Translations under genes and position numbers: made by a program | Source of the DNA: Hyphomonas johnsonii MHS-2 | GTDB lineage: Bacteria; Pseudomonadota; Alphaproteobacteria; Caulobacterales; Hyphomonadaceae | Direction: 5' to 3' | Assembly: GCF_000685275.1 (NCBI RefSeq) | Contig: NZ_ARYK01000003.1 | Span: 1-64,000 of the forward strand | Length of the DNA stretch: 64,000 nucleotides | Shown: in pieces, positions 37,705-47,305 of the stretch | Layout: every line of letters begins with the position of its first letter | Numbering within the stretch: position 1 is the first letter of the stretch | The notes under the pieces: model-generated | What the model was told of the DNA's origin: nothing | The model's database searches: none | The model's input: the letters and a program-made list of their open reading frames with translations, nothing else

Positions 37705-38824
37705 TCCTGTGGCCGGTTCGCCCGAGGCCTTCCTGAAAACGACCGCACGGGCGATCGGCTTTGACGGCGTGCGCATCGCCCGCGCCGATGCGCCGTGGCA
37801 TGCGGGCGAGCGGCTGGAGGCCTTCGTGGCTGACGGCCGCCACGGACAGATGGCATGGATGGAGACGACGCTGGAGCGGCGCAAGGCACCGACGGCGATG
37901 TGGGCCGGGGCGAAGTCTGCGGTGGTCGTGGCGCTGAACTATGGCCCGGGCCTCGACCCGATGGAGATGCTGGCTGAGACGCGGCTTGGAAACATCTCGG
38001 TCTACGCCCGCGGCAAGGATTACCACGATCTTCTGAAATCGCGCCTGAAACAGCTGGCGCGGGCGTTCGTGGCAGAAACAGGCGCGGAAGTGAAAGTGTT
38101 TGTCGACACAGCGCCGCTGATGGAAAAGCCGCTGGCGGCAAAGGCCGGCATGGGCTGGCAGGGCAAGCATACCAACCTGGTAAGCCGCGACCTGGGGTCC
38201 TGGTTCTTCCTCGGGGTGATGCTGACGGACGCCGAACTCACACCCGATGCGGCTGAAGCCGACCATTGCGGATCATGCCAGGCCTGTCTCGACGTGTGCC
38301 CGACGAAAGCCTTTCCGGCGCCCTACCAGCTCGATGCGCGGCGCTGCATCTCTTACCTGACGATCGAACTTGCCGGGCCCATCCCGCATGAATTCCGCGC
38401 GGCGATGGGCAACCGGATCTATGGCTGCGACGACTGCCTGGCCGTGTGCCCATGGAACAAGTTTGCCGCCGCTGCGTCGGAGGCCGCGCTGCATGCGCGG
38501 GCCGAGCTGAAGGCGCCGGAACTCGATGAACTGGCGGCGCTGGATGATGCGACGTTCCGGGAGGTCTTCTCGGGGTCTCCCGTCAAGCGCAGCGGGCGCA
38601 ACCGGTTTGTCCGCAATGTCTGCATCGCGATCGGCAATTCTGCAGATCCCACGCTTGTTGCCTCCTTGCTGCCCCTGCTTGGGGACGCAGCGCCGGAAGT
38701 GCGCGGCGCAGCGATCTGGGCGCTGGCACGTCTTGATCCTGCCCGATTTGCGGCCGAGAAGTCCGCCCGCCGGGATCGCGAAGCCGATCCGGGCGTTGTG
38801 GCGGAATGGGACCAGACGGCATGA
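37685..38824 (+). CDS. queG: Epoxyqueuosine reductase
   Basis: Iron-sulfur and cobalamin enzyme that reduces epoxyqueuosine to queuosine in tRNA, the last step of queuosine synthesis. 379 residues. Two [4Fe-4S] clusters are marked by [16 protein letters not shown] and by [11 protein letters not shown], in the order of the family, and a HEAT-like C-terminal repeat with [13 protein letters not shown] follows. The preceding residues [25 protein letters not shown] form the substrate/cobalamin face. The ATG at 37685 overlaps the GST gene, and the stop overlaps the mtgA start (ATGA). Confidence 0.95.
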   Translation: MPISTSDPVAGSPEAFLKTTARAIGFDGVRIARADAPWHAGERLEAFVADGRHGQMAWMETTLERRKAPTAMWAGAKSAVVVALNYGPGLDPMEMLAETRLGNISVYARGKDYHDLLKSRLKQLARAFVAETGAEVKVFVDTAPLMEKPLAAKAGMGWQGKHTNLVSRDLGSWFFLGVMLTDAELTPDAAEADHCGSCQACLDVCPTKAFPAPYQLDARRCISYLTIELAGPIPHEFRAAMGNRIYGCDDCLAVCPWNKFAAAASEAALHARAELKAPELDELAALDDATFREVFSGSPVKRSGRNRFVRNVCIAIGNSADPTLVASLLPLLGDAAPEVRGAAIWALARLDPARFAAEKSARRDREADPGVVAEWDQTA

Positions 38825-39912
38825 CGATGGCAGGCGGGCGACAGCGGGGCGGCAAGGGGCCGGTCAGGGTGTGGCTGGGGCGTGTCGTGAAGGTGCTGGC
38901 CGGCCTGTTCGTGGCGTTTCATCTCTACGCATTGCTGCTCAAGTTCGCGCCCGCGCCTGGCACCATCCTGATGGTCCAGCGCGCGATCAGCGGAGAAACG
39001 ATCCGGCGGGACTGGGTGCCGCTGGAAGACATCTCTCCCTACCTCGTCAGCGCGGTCATCGCGGCGGAAGATACCCGCTACTGCCAGCACCACGGTGTCG
39101 ATCCGGAAGCCATCGAGAAGGCCATCGGGGAGTACAAGAGCGGCAAGGGCGTGCGGGGCGCGTCGACCATCACGCAGCAGACGGCCAAGAACGTGTTCTT
39201 CTGGAATGGCGGCGGGGCACCGCGCAAGGCCGGCGACATGTGGATGGCAACCTTTGTCGATTTTGCCTGGGGCAAGCGGCGCGTGATGGAAGTCTACCTC
39301 AACGTGGCCGAATGGGGGGACGGCATATTCGGCGCCGAAGCCGCCGCGCAGGCCCGGTTCGGAAAGCCGGCATCCGACCTCAGCATGCGTGAAGCGGCCT
39401 TGCTGGCCGCCGTGCTGCCGAGCCCGAACAAATGGCGGGTCGATCCGCCGGGGCCCTATGTGTCGAAGCGGGCTGGCACGCTGCAGGCCCGCATGCGCGT
39501 TGTGCGCCACCAGGGGCTTGATGCCTGCGTCTTTGGCGATGCGCGCCCGGCGGCACTGCCACCCGTGAAGGGTGAGCCGGCGCCGCCAACCGAAACAATG
39601 CCCGACTTGCCGGATGCCCCGGACCCCGCGCCGGATGATTCCGGCCCTGACACGCCGGTGGCGGCGGGCGATCCGCTGAATGACGTGCTGGATGCGGCCG
39701 ACGACACGTTTTCGCGCCCCGCGCCGGCGCCTTCGCCTGACGAAGCGTTGGACCCCGTGGCGCAACCTGACTTGGCACCGGCGGCGGAACCGGAAGGGCA
39801 GGGCGCACCGGAACCAGCCGAGGGTGGCCCGGTGGACCTGCGCCCGCACAATGATCTCGGGCTTGAACCGGAACCGGAACCGGAGCCGGAGGCCGAGCCC
39901 GCACCGCAATAG
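38821..39912 (+). CDS. mtgA: Monofunctional peptidoglycan transglycosylase MtgA with acidic tail
   Basis: GT51 glycosyltransferase that polymerises lipid II into glycan strands at the inner membrane. One N-terminal anchor helix (about 21-42), then the catalytic domain with E83 ([12 protein letters not shown]), [12 protein letters not shown] (near 119) and [14 protein letters not shown] (near 155), ending near residue 240, the usual family end. An additional tail of about 120 residues follows, rich in Pro, Ala, Asp and Glu, with [12 protein letters not shown] near the end; this is unusual. The ATG overlaps the queG stop. Activity is expected; the tail role is unknown. Confidence 0.92.
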   Translation: MTMAGGRQRGGKGPVRVWLGRVVKVLAGLFVAFHLYALLLKFAPAPGTILMVQRAISGETIRRDWVPLEDISPYLVSAVIAAEDTRYCQHHGVDPEAIEKAIGEYKSGKGVRGASTITQQTAKNVFFWNGGGAPRKAGDMWMATFVDFAWGKRRVMEVYLNVAEWGDGIFGAEAAAQARFGKPASDLSMREAALLAAVLPSPNKWRVDPPGPYVSKRAGTLQARMRVVRHQGLDACVFGDARPAALPPVKGEPAPPTETMPDLPDAPDPAPDDSGPDTPVAAGDPLNDVLDAADDTFSRPAPAPSPDEALDPVAQPDLAPAAEPEGQGAPEPAEGGPVDLRPHNDLGLEPEPEPEPEAEPAPQ

Positions 39913-39921
39913 GCGAACCTG

Positions 39922-41412
39922 TCAGGTGCCCGGCTTGGGCGTGCGCGGCGCGCGGGTGAGGTTCACGTTCAGCGTCGAATCCGGTTCGATCACGATTTCC
40001 TTGCGCCGCAGCGGTGTGCTCATGCCATTCTCTGTGAAGCGCTTCCAGACTTCGCGCAGGATGTTGGAGGCGACATTGGCCGTGCCGTGTTCCGGATCGA
40101 CGATCCAGAACCGCATTTCGAGTTGGATACCTTCATCGGTGAAGTCCTTCACCAGGCAAACCGGCTCCGGCCACTTGATGACGCGCGGCGTGGCCTTGGC
40201 GGCCTCGATGACGATGGCGATCGCCTCTTCAAGGTCGGAGATGTAATCGATACGCAGCTCCTTGGAGATACGCACGCGCCGGTTCGAAAAGCTCCAGTTG
40301 ACCACCTTGTCGGTCACCAGTTGCTCGTTCGGGATGAGGAATTCCTTGCCTTCCTGGGTCGTGACCGACGTGTAGCGCAGGCCAAGCGATTCCACGACGC
40401 CGAACGTGGTGCCCACCTCGATGACGTCGTTCGGTTTGATCGAGCGTTCCGAGAGCAGGATGATGCCGGACACGAAGTTCGAGACGACTTTCTGCATGCC
40501 GAAGCCAAGGCCGAGACCGATGGCGCCGCCGAGTACGGCAAGCCCCTCGACCGGAATGCCGAGGCCGGCCAGGGTCAGCAGCGCTGCGGCAACGAAGAGC
40601 GCAATCTGGATGGTGCTGCCGATCAGGATGCGAATCGACGGTTCGACTTTCGGCAGGGTGTTGACCCGGCGCTTCATCTTGGCGGCCAGCCAGCTGGCGG
40701 CATACATGAACAGGGCGGCGGTAATGACGGCCTGTATGACGAAGATGGGGCTGATCCGTTTGGCGCTGTCGCCGACGCCGAATTTGGGGCCGATTGCCGA
40801 CAGCCAGTCGATCACTTCCGGCAGGACACCGAAGACGAAGAGGATGGCGAATATCCAGGTCAGCGATGCGATCGGCCGGCGCAGTTCGCTGGGCAGGAAC
40901 CCGGTAGCAACCCGGATCGCGGTCCAGGCGACAGCGAGCGACAAGGCAATGCGCACGAGGATTGTCGGCTGGTCGAGCCCTGACAATAATGACAGGGCCC
41001 CGAACAGGAGCAGCGCCCAGAGCGCGGGGCGGACGCCCTTTCGCAGGATGGTGAGCGCTTCACCGCGCGGTGGTTCGAAGAACCTGCGCAGTGAAACCGT
41101 GACGAGGCGCTTCAGCGGCACCGAGAATGTCAGCCCGATCAACAGGGCAAGCAGGATCGCACCCAGTTGCAGCCCGATCGAGATCAGGAAATCCGGTTGG
41201 ACGATCTGGTCATGGATCCAGCCGCCCGGGTCGCTCAGGAATGGCTGCGCCTGCTGGATCTGGGCTTCGAAGGGGTTGTGGGGAAGGGTGTCCAGCGCTG
41301 CCGGTGCAGGGGCGGTTCCCGGCGGAACGGCTCCTGCCTCGACGGGCCGGCAATAGGCGAAGCCATCACTTCCAGTGATGCACTTCTGGAAGGTGACTTC
41401 GCCTTCTTCCAA
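39922..41412 (-). CDS. MscS-family mechanosensitive channel
   Basis: 496 residues. An N-terminal soluble segment with two Cys (about 11 and 21), five to six membrane helices, then the MscS pore helix (GLAVLGGAIGLGLGFGMQKVVSNF, glycine/alanine-rich TM3) and the beta domain beginning IILLSERSIKPNDVIEVG, followed by an alpha/beta C-terminus. It releases solutes on hypo-osmotic shock. The start is TTG at 41412: AGGAG lies 7 bases before it and overlaps the upstream SDR stop, and no closer ATG fits. It is transcribed after the SDR gene with a 9-base gap. Confidence 0.88.
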   Translation of the reverse strand: MEEGEVTFQKCITGSDGFAYCRPVEAGAVPPGTAPAPAALDTLPHNPFEAQIQQAQPFLSDPGGWIHDQIVQPDFLISIGLQLGAILLALLIGLTFSVPLKRLVTVSLRRFFEPPRGEALTILRKGVRPALWALLLFGALSLLSGLDQPTILVRIALSLAVAWTAIRVATGFLPSELRRPIASLTWIFAILFVFGVLPEVIDWLSAIGPKFGVGDSAKRISPIFVIQAVITAALFMYAASWLAAKMKRRVNTLPKVEPSIRILIGSTIQIALFVAAALLTLAGLGIPVEGLAVLGGAIGLGLGFGMQKVVSNFVSGIILLSERSIKPNDVIEVGTTFGVVESLGLRYTSVTTQEGKEFLIPNEQLVTDKVVNWSFSNRRVRISKELRIDYISDLEEAIAIVIEAAKATPRVIKWPEPVCLVKDFTDEGIQLEMRFWIVDPEHGTANVASNILREVWKRFTENGMSTPLRRKEIVIEPDSTLNVNLTRAPRTPKPGT

Positions 41413-41421
41413 GCTGCGCTC

Positions 41422-42339
41422 CTAGACCGGATCGTAGGGGAAGACGCTGGCCGAGGCACCAAGATCGGTGAAGGCGCCCTGCATTGCCGGGAAAGCCTGG
41501 TCGATGAGGCTGTCAGGTGTCCAGCCTTCCATCCGGGCAACGGACTTGATCGGTCGCGGCTGGTTGCAGAGGATTACCTCATTCCCGCGCACGATGAAGA
41601 TCTGGCCGCTAACCAGCTTGGACTTGTCGGCACACAGGGCCACGGCAAGCTGGGCGACCTGGTCGGCCCGCATGGCATTCTTGATCCGCTCGACGCGCTG
41701 GGCGCCGGCCTCGTCCTTGACGGGGATCGACGCGATCATGCGGGTCCACGCGAACGGGGCGATGACATTGGAGCGGACATTCTTGCGTTCGCCTTCCATC
41801 GCGATGCTGCGGGAAAGGCCGACGATGCCCATCTTGGCCGCGGCATAGTTCGCCTGGCCGATATTGCCGATAATGCCCGACGTGGACGTGAACAGCACGA
41901 ACGCGCCATTCTCTTTCTCACGGAACAGCTCGACTGCGGCCCGGGTGACGTTGAAACTGCCGCGCAGGTGGACGTCGATGACGCTGTCCCAGTCACTTTC
42001 TGACATCTTGTGGAACATGCCGTCGCGCAGGATCCCGGCCGGGTTGATGATGGCATCGAGACCGCCGAACGTGTCCTTGGCCTGTTCGACCATGCCCTCG
42101 ACCGCACGCATGTCGGTCACGCTTTCGGAGTTCGACACTGCTTCGCCGCCAGCTGCGCGGATTTCAGCCGCGACCTTTTCGGCCGGGCCGGCATCGCCCT
42201 CGTCGCCGCCCGTCAGGCTGCCGCCGAGGTCATTGACGACGACTTTCGCCCCTTCGCGAGCGGCGAGCAGTGCCGTTTCGCGGCCAATGCCGTTGCCACC
42301 GCCTGTAATCAGTACCGTTTTTCCGTCCAGTACACCCAT
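41422..42339 (-). CDS. SDR oxidoreductase, peroxisomal multifunctional-enzyme-like
   Basis: 305 residues. NAD(P)-binding TGGGNGIGRE (residues 12-21), a DLGGSLTGGDEGD acidic insert, NPAGILRD near 98, and the catalytic YAAAK near 166. The overall pattern (VNDLGGSLTGGD..., ILRDGMFHKMSESDWDSVIDVHLRG) resembles the 3-hydroxyacyl-CoA dehydrogenase domain of the multifunctional enzyme type 2. Probable beta-oxidation or steroid-type substrate. The ATG at 42339 has GGAGG 10 bases upstream; earlier ATGs are too close to it. It precedes the MscS gene. Confidence 0.85.
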   Translation of the reverse strand: MGVLDGKTVLITGGGNGIGRETALLAAREGAKVVVNDLGGSLTGGDEGDAGPAEKVAAEIRAAGGEAVSNSESVTDMRAVEGMVEQAKDTFGGLDAIINPAGILRDGMFHKMSESDWDSVIDVHLRGSFNVTRAAVELFREKENGAFVLFTSTSGIIGNIGQANYAAAKMGIVGLSRSIAMEGERKNVRSNVIAPFAWTRMIASIPVKDEAGAQRVERIKNAMRADQVAQLAVALCADKSKLVSGQIFIVRGNEVILCNQPRPIKSVARMEGWTPDSLIDQAFPAMQGAFTDLGASASVFPYDPV

Positions 42340-42442
42340 AATCATCATTCCTCCAAAATCCATGTGATTGACGGCCACCCTAGATGCGGCCAAGCAATGT
42401 TCAAGGTTTGAAACTCGATTTCAGGCAGGCTAAGGGGGCAGA

Positions 42443-43093
42443 ATGCAAAAGACTTTCAAAGCGGTAATCTGGGATTTCGGGGGCGTTTTCACGTCTTCGC
42501 CCTTCGATGCCTTCACGCGGTACGAAACGGAAAATGGCCTGCCGGTGGATTTCATCCGGTCCGTCAACGCGGTGAACCCGCTTGAAAACGCCTGGGCGCT
42601 GCTGGAGCGCAGCGAAGTCGATGCATCCGGGTTTGACGCCATGTTTCGCGCCGAATCCAGGGCGCTGGGCCATGAAGTGCCCGGGCGGGACGTGCTGTCC
42701 CTCCTGTCAGGCGCTCTCCGGCCCCGCGTGGTGGACGCTTTGAAAGTGTGCAAGGCGCAGGGCAAGGTGGGCTGCATCACGAACAATGCGCCGATCGGAA
42801 AAGGCGCTTCGATGACAAATGATAATGACAAGGCGGCTCAAGTAGCGAAAGTATTCGCCATGTTCGACCATGTGATCGAAAGCTCGAAACTGGGCATCCG
42901 CAAGCCGGATCCGCGCATTTATGCGCTGATGTGCGAGGCGCTGGATGTCGAACCGGCGGACTGTGTCTATCTGGACGATCTCGGGATCAACCTGAAACCG
43001 GCCCGGCAAATGGGCATGACCACGATCAAGGTGCTCAATGAAGGCCAGTTACTGGCCGACCTTGAGTCGGTGACCGGCTATGCGCTGGCATAG
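42443..43093 (+). CDS. HAD-superfamily hydrolase (ACAD10-like N-terminal type)
   Basis: 216 residues, a subfamily IA HAD phosphatase: motif I is DFGGVF (nucleophile Asp, with Gly instead of the second Asp), motif II near TNN (residue 113), motif III KLGIRKPDP (Lys) and motif IV YLDDLGIN. The DFGGV form is characteristic of the acyl-CoA dehydrogenase-associated HADs, where the second Asp is often lost, so phosphatase activity may be altered. It is followed by the lipoprotein gene with a 14-base overlap. Confidence 0.8.
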   Translation: MQKTFKAVIWDFGGVFTSSPFDAFTRYETENGLPVDFIRSVNAVNPLENAWALLERSEVDASGFDAMFRAESRALGHEVPGRDVLSLLSGALRPRVVDALKVCKAQGKVGCITNNAPIGKGASMTNDNDKAAQVAKVFAMFDHVIESSKLGIRKPDPRIYALMCEALDVEPADCVYLDDLGINLKPARQMGMTTIKVLNEGQLLADLESVTGYALA

Positions 43094-43661
43094 AGCGTGC
43101 CTTGCGGCGCTGGTCCTCGGCCTCGCTGCTTGCTCGAAAGGTGCAGAAGAGCCTGTGCCTGTGATCCCCGACCAGAGCCTGACCCGACCGCCGCAGGCGC
43201 CCCAGCATGTTGAGCTGGCCGCGCCTGTCGTGGAAACGCGAGACCGGTTGATCAAGGCTGCCAAGGTCGGCTCGCTGTCGCGGATGGCGCGAATCGCAGC
43301 CGAAAGCGACCAGTTCGTCTCGAATTTTTCCGGCGAATCGCACCGGGACTTCTGGGACCTGCTGAATCGGACCGGCCTCGATCCGACCCGGAAGTTGCGC
43401 CAGTTGTTCGAGGAGCCGGCAGGTGTGAGAATGGTGGACGGGGAGCGCTGGTATGTCTGGCCGGACCTGGCGGCGCTTGATGCTGCCGATCTGATCCCCG
43501 AGAAGCTGTCCTTTCGTGAACGCAGGCGCCTCAGGGAGCTGATCGGCGAGGACGGTATTGCCCTGGTGCGGCAGGGCAGGGGCTATCCGGGAATGCGAAC
43601 GGCCATCGCCGAGGATGGCCGCTGGCTGTATTTTGTGCTCGGACTTGATGGAGAGGACTGA
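43080..43661 (+). CDS. Hypothetical lipoprotein
   Basis: Function not recognised. 193 residues; the signal peptide ends in GLAAC with C18 as the lipid site. The mature part starts with a Pro-rich linker and then a helical region, followed by a compact domain containing [15 protein letters not shown] and [13 protein letters not shown]. No catalytic motif recognised. It overlaps the end of the HAD gene by 14 bases and is followed after 4 bases by the pterin dehydratase gene, so the three are co-transcribed. Confidence 0.7.
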   Translation: MRWHRACLAALVLGLAACSKGAEEPVPVIPDQSLTRPPQAPQHVELAAPVVETRDRLIKAAKVGSLSRMARIAAESDQFVSNFSGESHRDFWDLLNRTGLDPTRKLRQLFEEPAGVRMVDGERWYVWPDLAALDAADLIPEKLSFRERRRLRELIGEDGIALVRQGRGYPGMRTAIAEDGRWLYFVLGLDGED

Positions 43662-43665
43662 GACG

Positions 43666-43959
43666 ATGGCAGGCAAGATCGGCGCGGGCGCGGCCCTCGC
43701 AAGACTGGACGACTGGCGCGCTGGCGACGGCGAGCGGGACACTATCTGCAAGACTTACAAGTTTGCGGACTTCAAGACGGCCTGGGCGTTCATGTCGGGC
43801 TGCGCCCTGAAAGCGGAAGCGATGGACCACCACCCGGAATGGTTCAATGTCTACAACCGCGTCGAGGTGACGCTGACGACACACGATGTGGACGGTGTGT
43901 CGGACAAGGATGTGACGCTGGGCGTGTTCATGGACACGCTGGCAGCAAAGCTCGCCTGA
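43666..43959 (+). CDS. Pterin-4a-carbinolamine dehydratase
   Basis: 97 residues, the compact PCD fold. It dehydrates 4a-hydroxytetrahydrobiopterin in aromatic amino-acid hydroxylase recycling. The signature is [24 protein letters not shown], with the histidine pair at residues 54-55 (DHHPE) and further family His near residue 73. The ATG at 43666 follows GGAGAGG. It is the last gene of the HAD/lipoprotein/PCD unit; no phenylalanine hydroxylase is in the window. Confidence 0.9.
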   Translation: MAGKIGAGAALARLDDWRAGDGERDTICKTYKFADFKTAWAFMSGCALKAEAMDHHPEWFNVYNRVEVTLTTHDVDGVSDKDVTLGVFMDTLAAKLA

Positions 43960-43971
43960 GCGGAAGCTGGA

Positions 43972-45600
43972 TCAGACCGCCTTCGCGACGCGTTCCGGTT
44001 TGGCCGACGCCGTGCCAGCCGCATCCAGGACCCGAATCATTGCCGCGATAAGCTGCTTTTCCTCGATCGGCTTGGAGACATAGTCATCCATCCCGAGGGA
44101 GATGAACCGGTCGCGGTCGCCGGTCATGGCGTCTGCCGTGAGGGCGATTACCGGAATCGCAGCCCAGGCCTCGCCGCAGCTGCGTATCCGGGACAGTGTT
44201 TCCGGACCGTCCATCATCGGCATGTGGACGTCGAGCAGGACGAGGTCGAAGGGCTCGCGTGCCAGCATTTCAAGGGCTTCTTCGCCGCCGGGCGCTTCTG
44301 AAACGATCACGCCTGCCGGTTCGATAACGACCCGTGCAACGCGGCGGTTGATGCCATTGTCATCAACAACCAGGACCCGCTTGCCGGCCAGTTGAGGCTG
44401 TTCGCGATCTGTTGTCGCGCCGCGTGGCGCGACGGCGGCGGGCTTGGTGCCGGCGGGTGGAGCCACGGCAGCCTCGGCCAGACGGGCCTCGAAGGTCAGC
44501 GTGAACACGGATCCCTCGCCCGGCTTGCTGACGCAGGTGACATCGCCGCCCATCATGTTGGCGAGGCGCTTGGTGATCGCAAGTCCGAGCCCGGTGCCGC
44601 CGAAACGGCGGGCTGTCGACTGGTCGGCCTGCTGGAAATTCTGGAACAGCTTGCGGCGTTGGGCCTCCGTCAGGCCTATGCCCGTGTCCGAGACGTGAAC
44701 TGTCGTCAGGAATTTTCCGTCCTTGTCGGGCTTTCCGGCGCGGACGGCGATGAGCACGCCACCCTTGGCGGTGAACTTGAGGGCATTCGACACAAGATTG
44801 TCGATGCACTGGCGCACGCGCAGGCTGTCAAACGCGATATTTTCGGGAAGGTTGGCGTCGACAACGACGCGCAGATAGAGGTGCTTCTTGTCGGCGAGCG
44901 TGCGATAGGCGCGCTCAAGGCGCATGATGCGACTGCGGAGATTGTCGACGACCGGACTGATTTCCAGCTTGCCGGCCTCGATTTTCGAGAGGTCCAGAAT
45001 GTCGTTCAGCAGCGCCAGCAGGGTTTGCGCGCTTTCGGTGATCGTATCGACCATGTCGCGTTCCGCGCCGGGCAGGTTACAATGCGCAAGCGCCTGGGCC
45101 ATGCCGAAGATGCCGTTGAGCGGCGTGCGGATTTCATGGCTCATCGAGGCGAGGAATTCGGACTTGGCCTCGCTGGCCATGACGGCGTGCCGCCGCGCAG
45201 CATTGAGGCTGATCTCTCTTTGCACGAGGTCCGTCACGTCATGGGTCAGACCGATCAGCGCTCCGCTCTTCAGTCGCGTCAGGATCGTCGCCACGTGCCG
45301 GCCATTGGCCGTCACCATGTCGAGGTCCTTGCAGTTCGTGACGGCATCGACGACGAGCGCGATGCGGACGTTCGTGGTTTCCTGATTGAGCTTCGGAAAC
45401 AGTTTGCGCACCTGCACGGCAATGGCTTCGTGGAGTGAAGCCCCCTCGTCCATGCGGGCAAAAAGGTCTGGCCAGTGTTGTCGGGCCAACTCGTTGGCAA
45501 AGCTCAGGTCGTTTTCAGGACTCAGGACAAAAAAACCGCTGCGCAGGGAATCGAGCGATTGCCAGGCGTCTTGGAGCGAGATTTTCCTGGCGTCATGCAT
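43972..45600 (-). CDS. Hybrid histidine kinase with C-terminal receiver
   Basis: 542 residues: an N-terminal PAS-like domain (about 10-128), HisKA with H155 (SMSHEIRTPLNG), HATPase with DNLVSNALKF and FGGTGLGL, a Pro/Ala linker, and a receiver with D457 (LLDVHMPMMDG). No membrane segment is seen, so it is probably cytoplasmic. The N-terminal domain lacks a clear ligand motif. It is convergent with the pterin dehydratase gene and ends 12 bases from it. A TTCCAGA/TCTGGAA dyad (45610-45633) lies just upstream of the start. Confidence 0.88.
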   Translation of the reverse strand: MHDARKISLQDAWQSLDSLRSGFFVLSPENDLSFANELARQHWPDLFARMDEGASLHEAIAVQVRKLFPKLNQETTNVRIALVVDAVTNCKDLDMVTANGRHVATILTRLKSGALIGLTHDVTDLVQREISLNAARRHAVMASEAKSEFLASMSHEIRTPLNGIFGMAQALAHCNLPGAERDMVDTITESAQTLLALLNDILDLSKIEAGKLEISPVVDNLRSRIMRLERAYRTLADKKHLYLRVVVDANLPENIAFDSLRVRQCIDNLVSNALKFTAKGGVLIAVRAGKPDKDGKFLTTVHVSDTGIGLTEAQRRKLFQNFQQADQSTARRFGGTGLGLAITKRLANMMGGDVTCVSKPGEGSVFTLTFEARLAEAAVAPPAGTKPAAVAPRGATTDREQPQLAGKRVLVVDDNGINRRVARVVIEPAGVIVSEAPGGEEALEMLAREPFDLVLLDVHMPMMDGPETLSRIRSCGEAWAAIPVIALTADAMTGDRDRFISLGMDDYVSKPIEEKQLIAAMIRVLDAAGTASAKPERVAKAV

Positions 45601-45696
45601 GCAGGCGGATTCCAGACCATTGTTTCTCTGGAACTAACCGGAATTTGTTGAGAGACTGTAAAGTGCAACCATAACGATCAAACACGCGCCCGGCAT

Positions 45697-47250
45697 CTAG
45701 TGCTTCTGCTTGTTCCAGACAACCTGGTAAAGATCAAAGCGCCGGTCCTTCAGGTTCTGGACTGCGCCGGACTGGCGAGCGGTCAACAGGTCCGACAAGG
45801 ACAGGTCCGCCAGGGCGATTGTTTCGGTATTGGCCGGCGTGTCAGCCGCGATGCCGTCGCGTGAGAAAGGGAAGTCCGACGGGGTCAGGATACAGCTTTC
45901 GGCATAGTGGATATCCATGTTCTCGACATTCGGCAGGTTGCCGACGACACCGGACATGACGACATAGCACTGGTTCTCGACGGCGCGCGCCTGGCAGCAA
46001 TACCTGACCCGGAGATAGCCGCGCCGCTCGTCGGTGCAGAAGGGAACGAACAGAAGGAGCGCGCCCTGGTCGACAAGGTGGCGTGCCTGTTCGGGGAACT
46101 CGCTGTCATAGCAGATCATCACACCGATTGGCCCGCAATCTGTCTGGATCACGGTATTGCCCTTGCCGCCCTGGATATTCCACCAGCGCCGTTCGGACGG
46201 TGTCGGGTGAAGCTTCTGCTGGGTATGAACGGATCCGTCGCGAAGGAACACGTAGGATATGTTCAGGATGTCGCCATTCTCCATCTTGCTGGGATGCGAG
46301 CCGCCGATGATGTTGATATTGTAGGAGACAGCCAGCTTCTCCATGAAGGCGATGTAGCGGGGCGTGTATTCGGAGATTTTCTCGATGGCATCGATGGGCG
46401 CGAGCGGCGTCTTCTCAAGCGACAGCAATTGCAGCGTAAAGAGTTCCGGGAACGCCACGAAATCGGAGCGATAATCTGACGCGATGTCGACGAAATATTC
46501 GACCTGGGTCTCGAACTCGTCGATGGACTGGATCTTGCGCATCTGGAATTGGACGGTGGTGATGCGCACGGTTTCCGGAAGGTTCGTGCCGCCGAAGCTG
46601 GGCTTCGCCTTGATTTCTTCCTGCGCCAGCGGGTTCTTCCACAACATGTGGGTGGCGTGGTTCATCGAAGCAGCATCGCCCGGCAGGTAGTTCTTCAGCA
46701 CACCAATCGGCTCGAAGCCCTGGCGCAACTGGAACGTGATGACCTGATCACGCAGTTTCGACCCGACGACAGCCGCGATATAATCTGCGGGATTGGGATA
46801 TTCCTTCGCGCGCCGCGCATAGCCGGGCATGCGCCCGCCGAACACGATGCCCTTGAGTTCGAGGTGCTGGCAGAGTTCCTGACGGGCCCTGTAGAAGCGC
46901 TGGCCGATTCTCAGGCGGCGGAAGGCCGGGTCGACGCCGACATCCATGCCGTACAGCAGGTCGCCTTCCGGGTCGTGCCGCGCGGCAAATCCGCCGCCGG
47001 TAATCTCGTCCCATGTATGCGGAGCGAACGCCACCGCAGACGTGATCATGAACGTGGCGCAATGGCCGACGATCCGGCCTTCATACTCGGCAACAAACTG
47101 GCCCTCGGGGAACCGGTTGATGTGGCCGAGAAGATTGTCGCGCGTATAGCCCATGCCGGCGCCGTAGATCCGTTCGGACAGGTCTATCATGGCATCGACG
47201 TCGGTCGGCTTGGCGTTTCGGATGATCAGTTTGGCGGGAGAGTTCGTCAT
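45697..47250 (-). CDS. GNAT acetyltransferase fused to nitrilase-superfamily amidohydrolase
   Basis: 517 residues in two domains. The N-terminal GNAT (about 8-205) has the acetyl-CoA-binding VGVDPAFRRLRIGQRF. The C-terminal carbon-nitrogen hydrolase (about 228-510) has the Glu-Lys-Cys triad: E269 (FPELF), K346 (QKLHPT) and C380 (MICYDSEFPE). Both activities look intact. It would acylate an amine and hydrolyse an amide or nitrile, but the substrate is not known. The ATG at 47250 begins the GNAT fold; a longer frame upstream is not conserved. The stop is followed by a 96-base gap. Confidence 0.88.
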   Translation of the reverse strand: MTNSPAKLIIRNAKPTDVDAMIDLSERIYGAGMGYTRDNLLGHINRFPEGQFVAEYEGRIVGHCATFMITSAVAFAPHTWDEITGGGFAARHDPEGDLLYGMDVGVDPAFRRLRIGQRFYRARQELCQHLELKGIVFGGRMPGYARRAKEYPNPADYIAAVVGSKLRDQVITFQLRQGFEPIGVLKNYLPGDAASMNHATHMLWKNPLAQEEIKAKPSFGGTNLPETVRITTVQFQMRKIQSIDEFETQVEYFVDIASDYRSDFVAFPELFTLQLLSLEKTPLAPIDAIEKISEYTPRYIAFMEKLAVSYNINIIGGSHPSKMENGDILNISYVFLRDGSVHTQQKLHPTPSERRWWNIQGGKGNTVIQTDCGPIGVMICYDSEFPEQARHLVDQGALLLFVPFCTDERRGYLRVRYCCQARAVENQCYVVMSGVVGNLPNVENMDIHYAESCILTPSDFPFSRDGIAADTPANTETIALADLSLSDLLTARQSGAVQNLKDRRFDLYQVVWNKQKH

Positions 47251-47305
47251 GCAGGCTCCGGGTGGGTGGCGGCCCTGATATGGGCAGGCGCGGCAGTTGT
47301 TCCGA

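Noticed and set aside
39840-39912. CCGGAACCGGAACCGGA-like run as a DNA repeat element.
   Set aside because: It is the coding sequence for the EPEPEP tail of MtgA, in frame.
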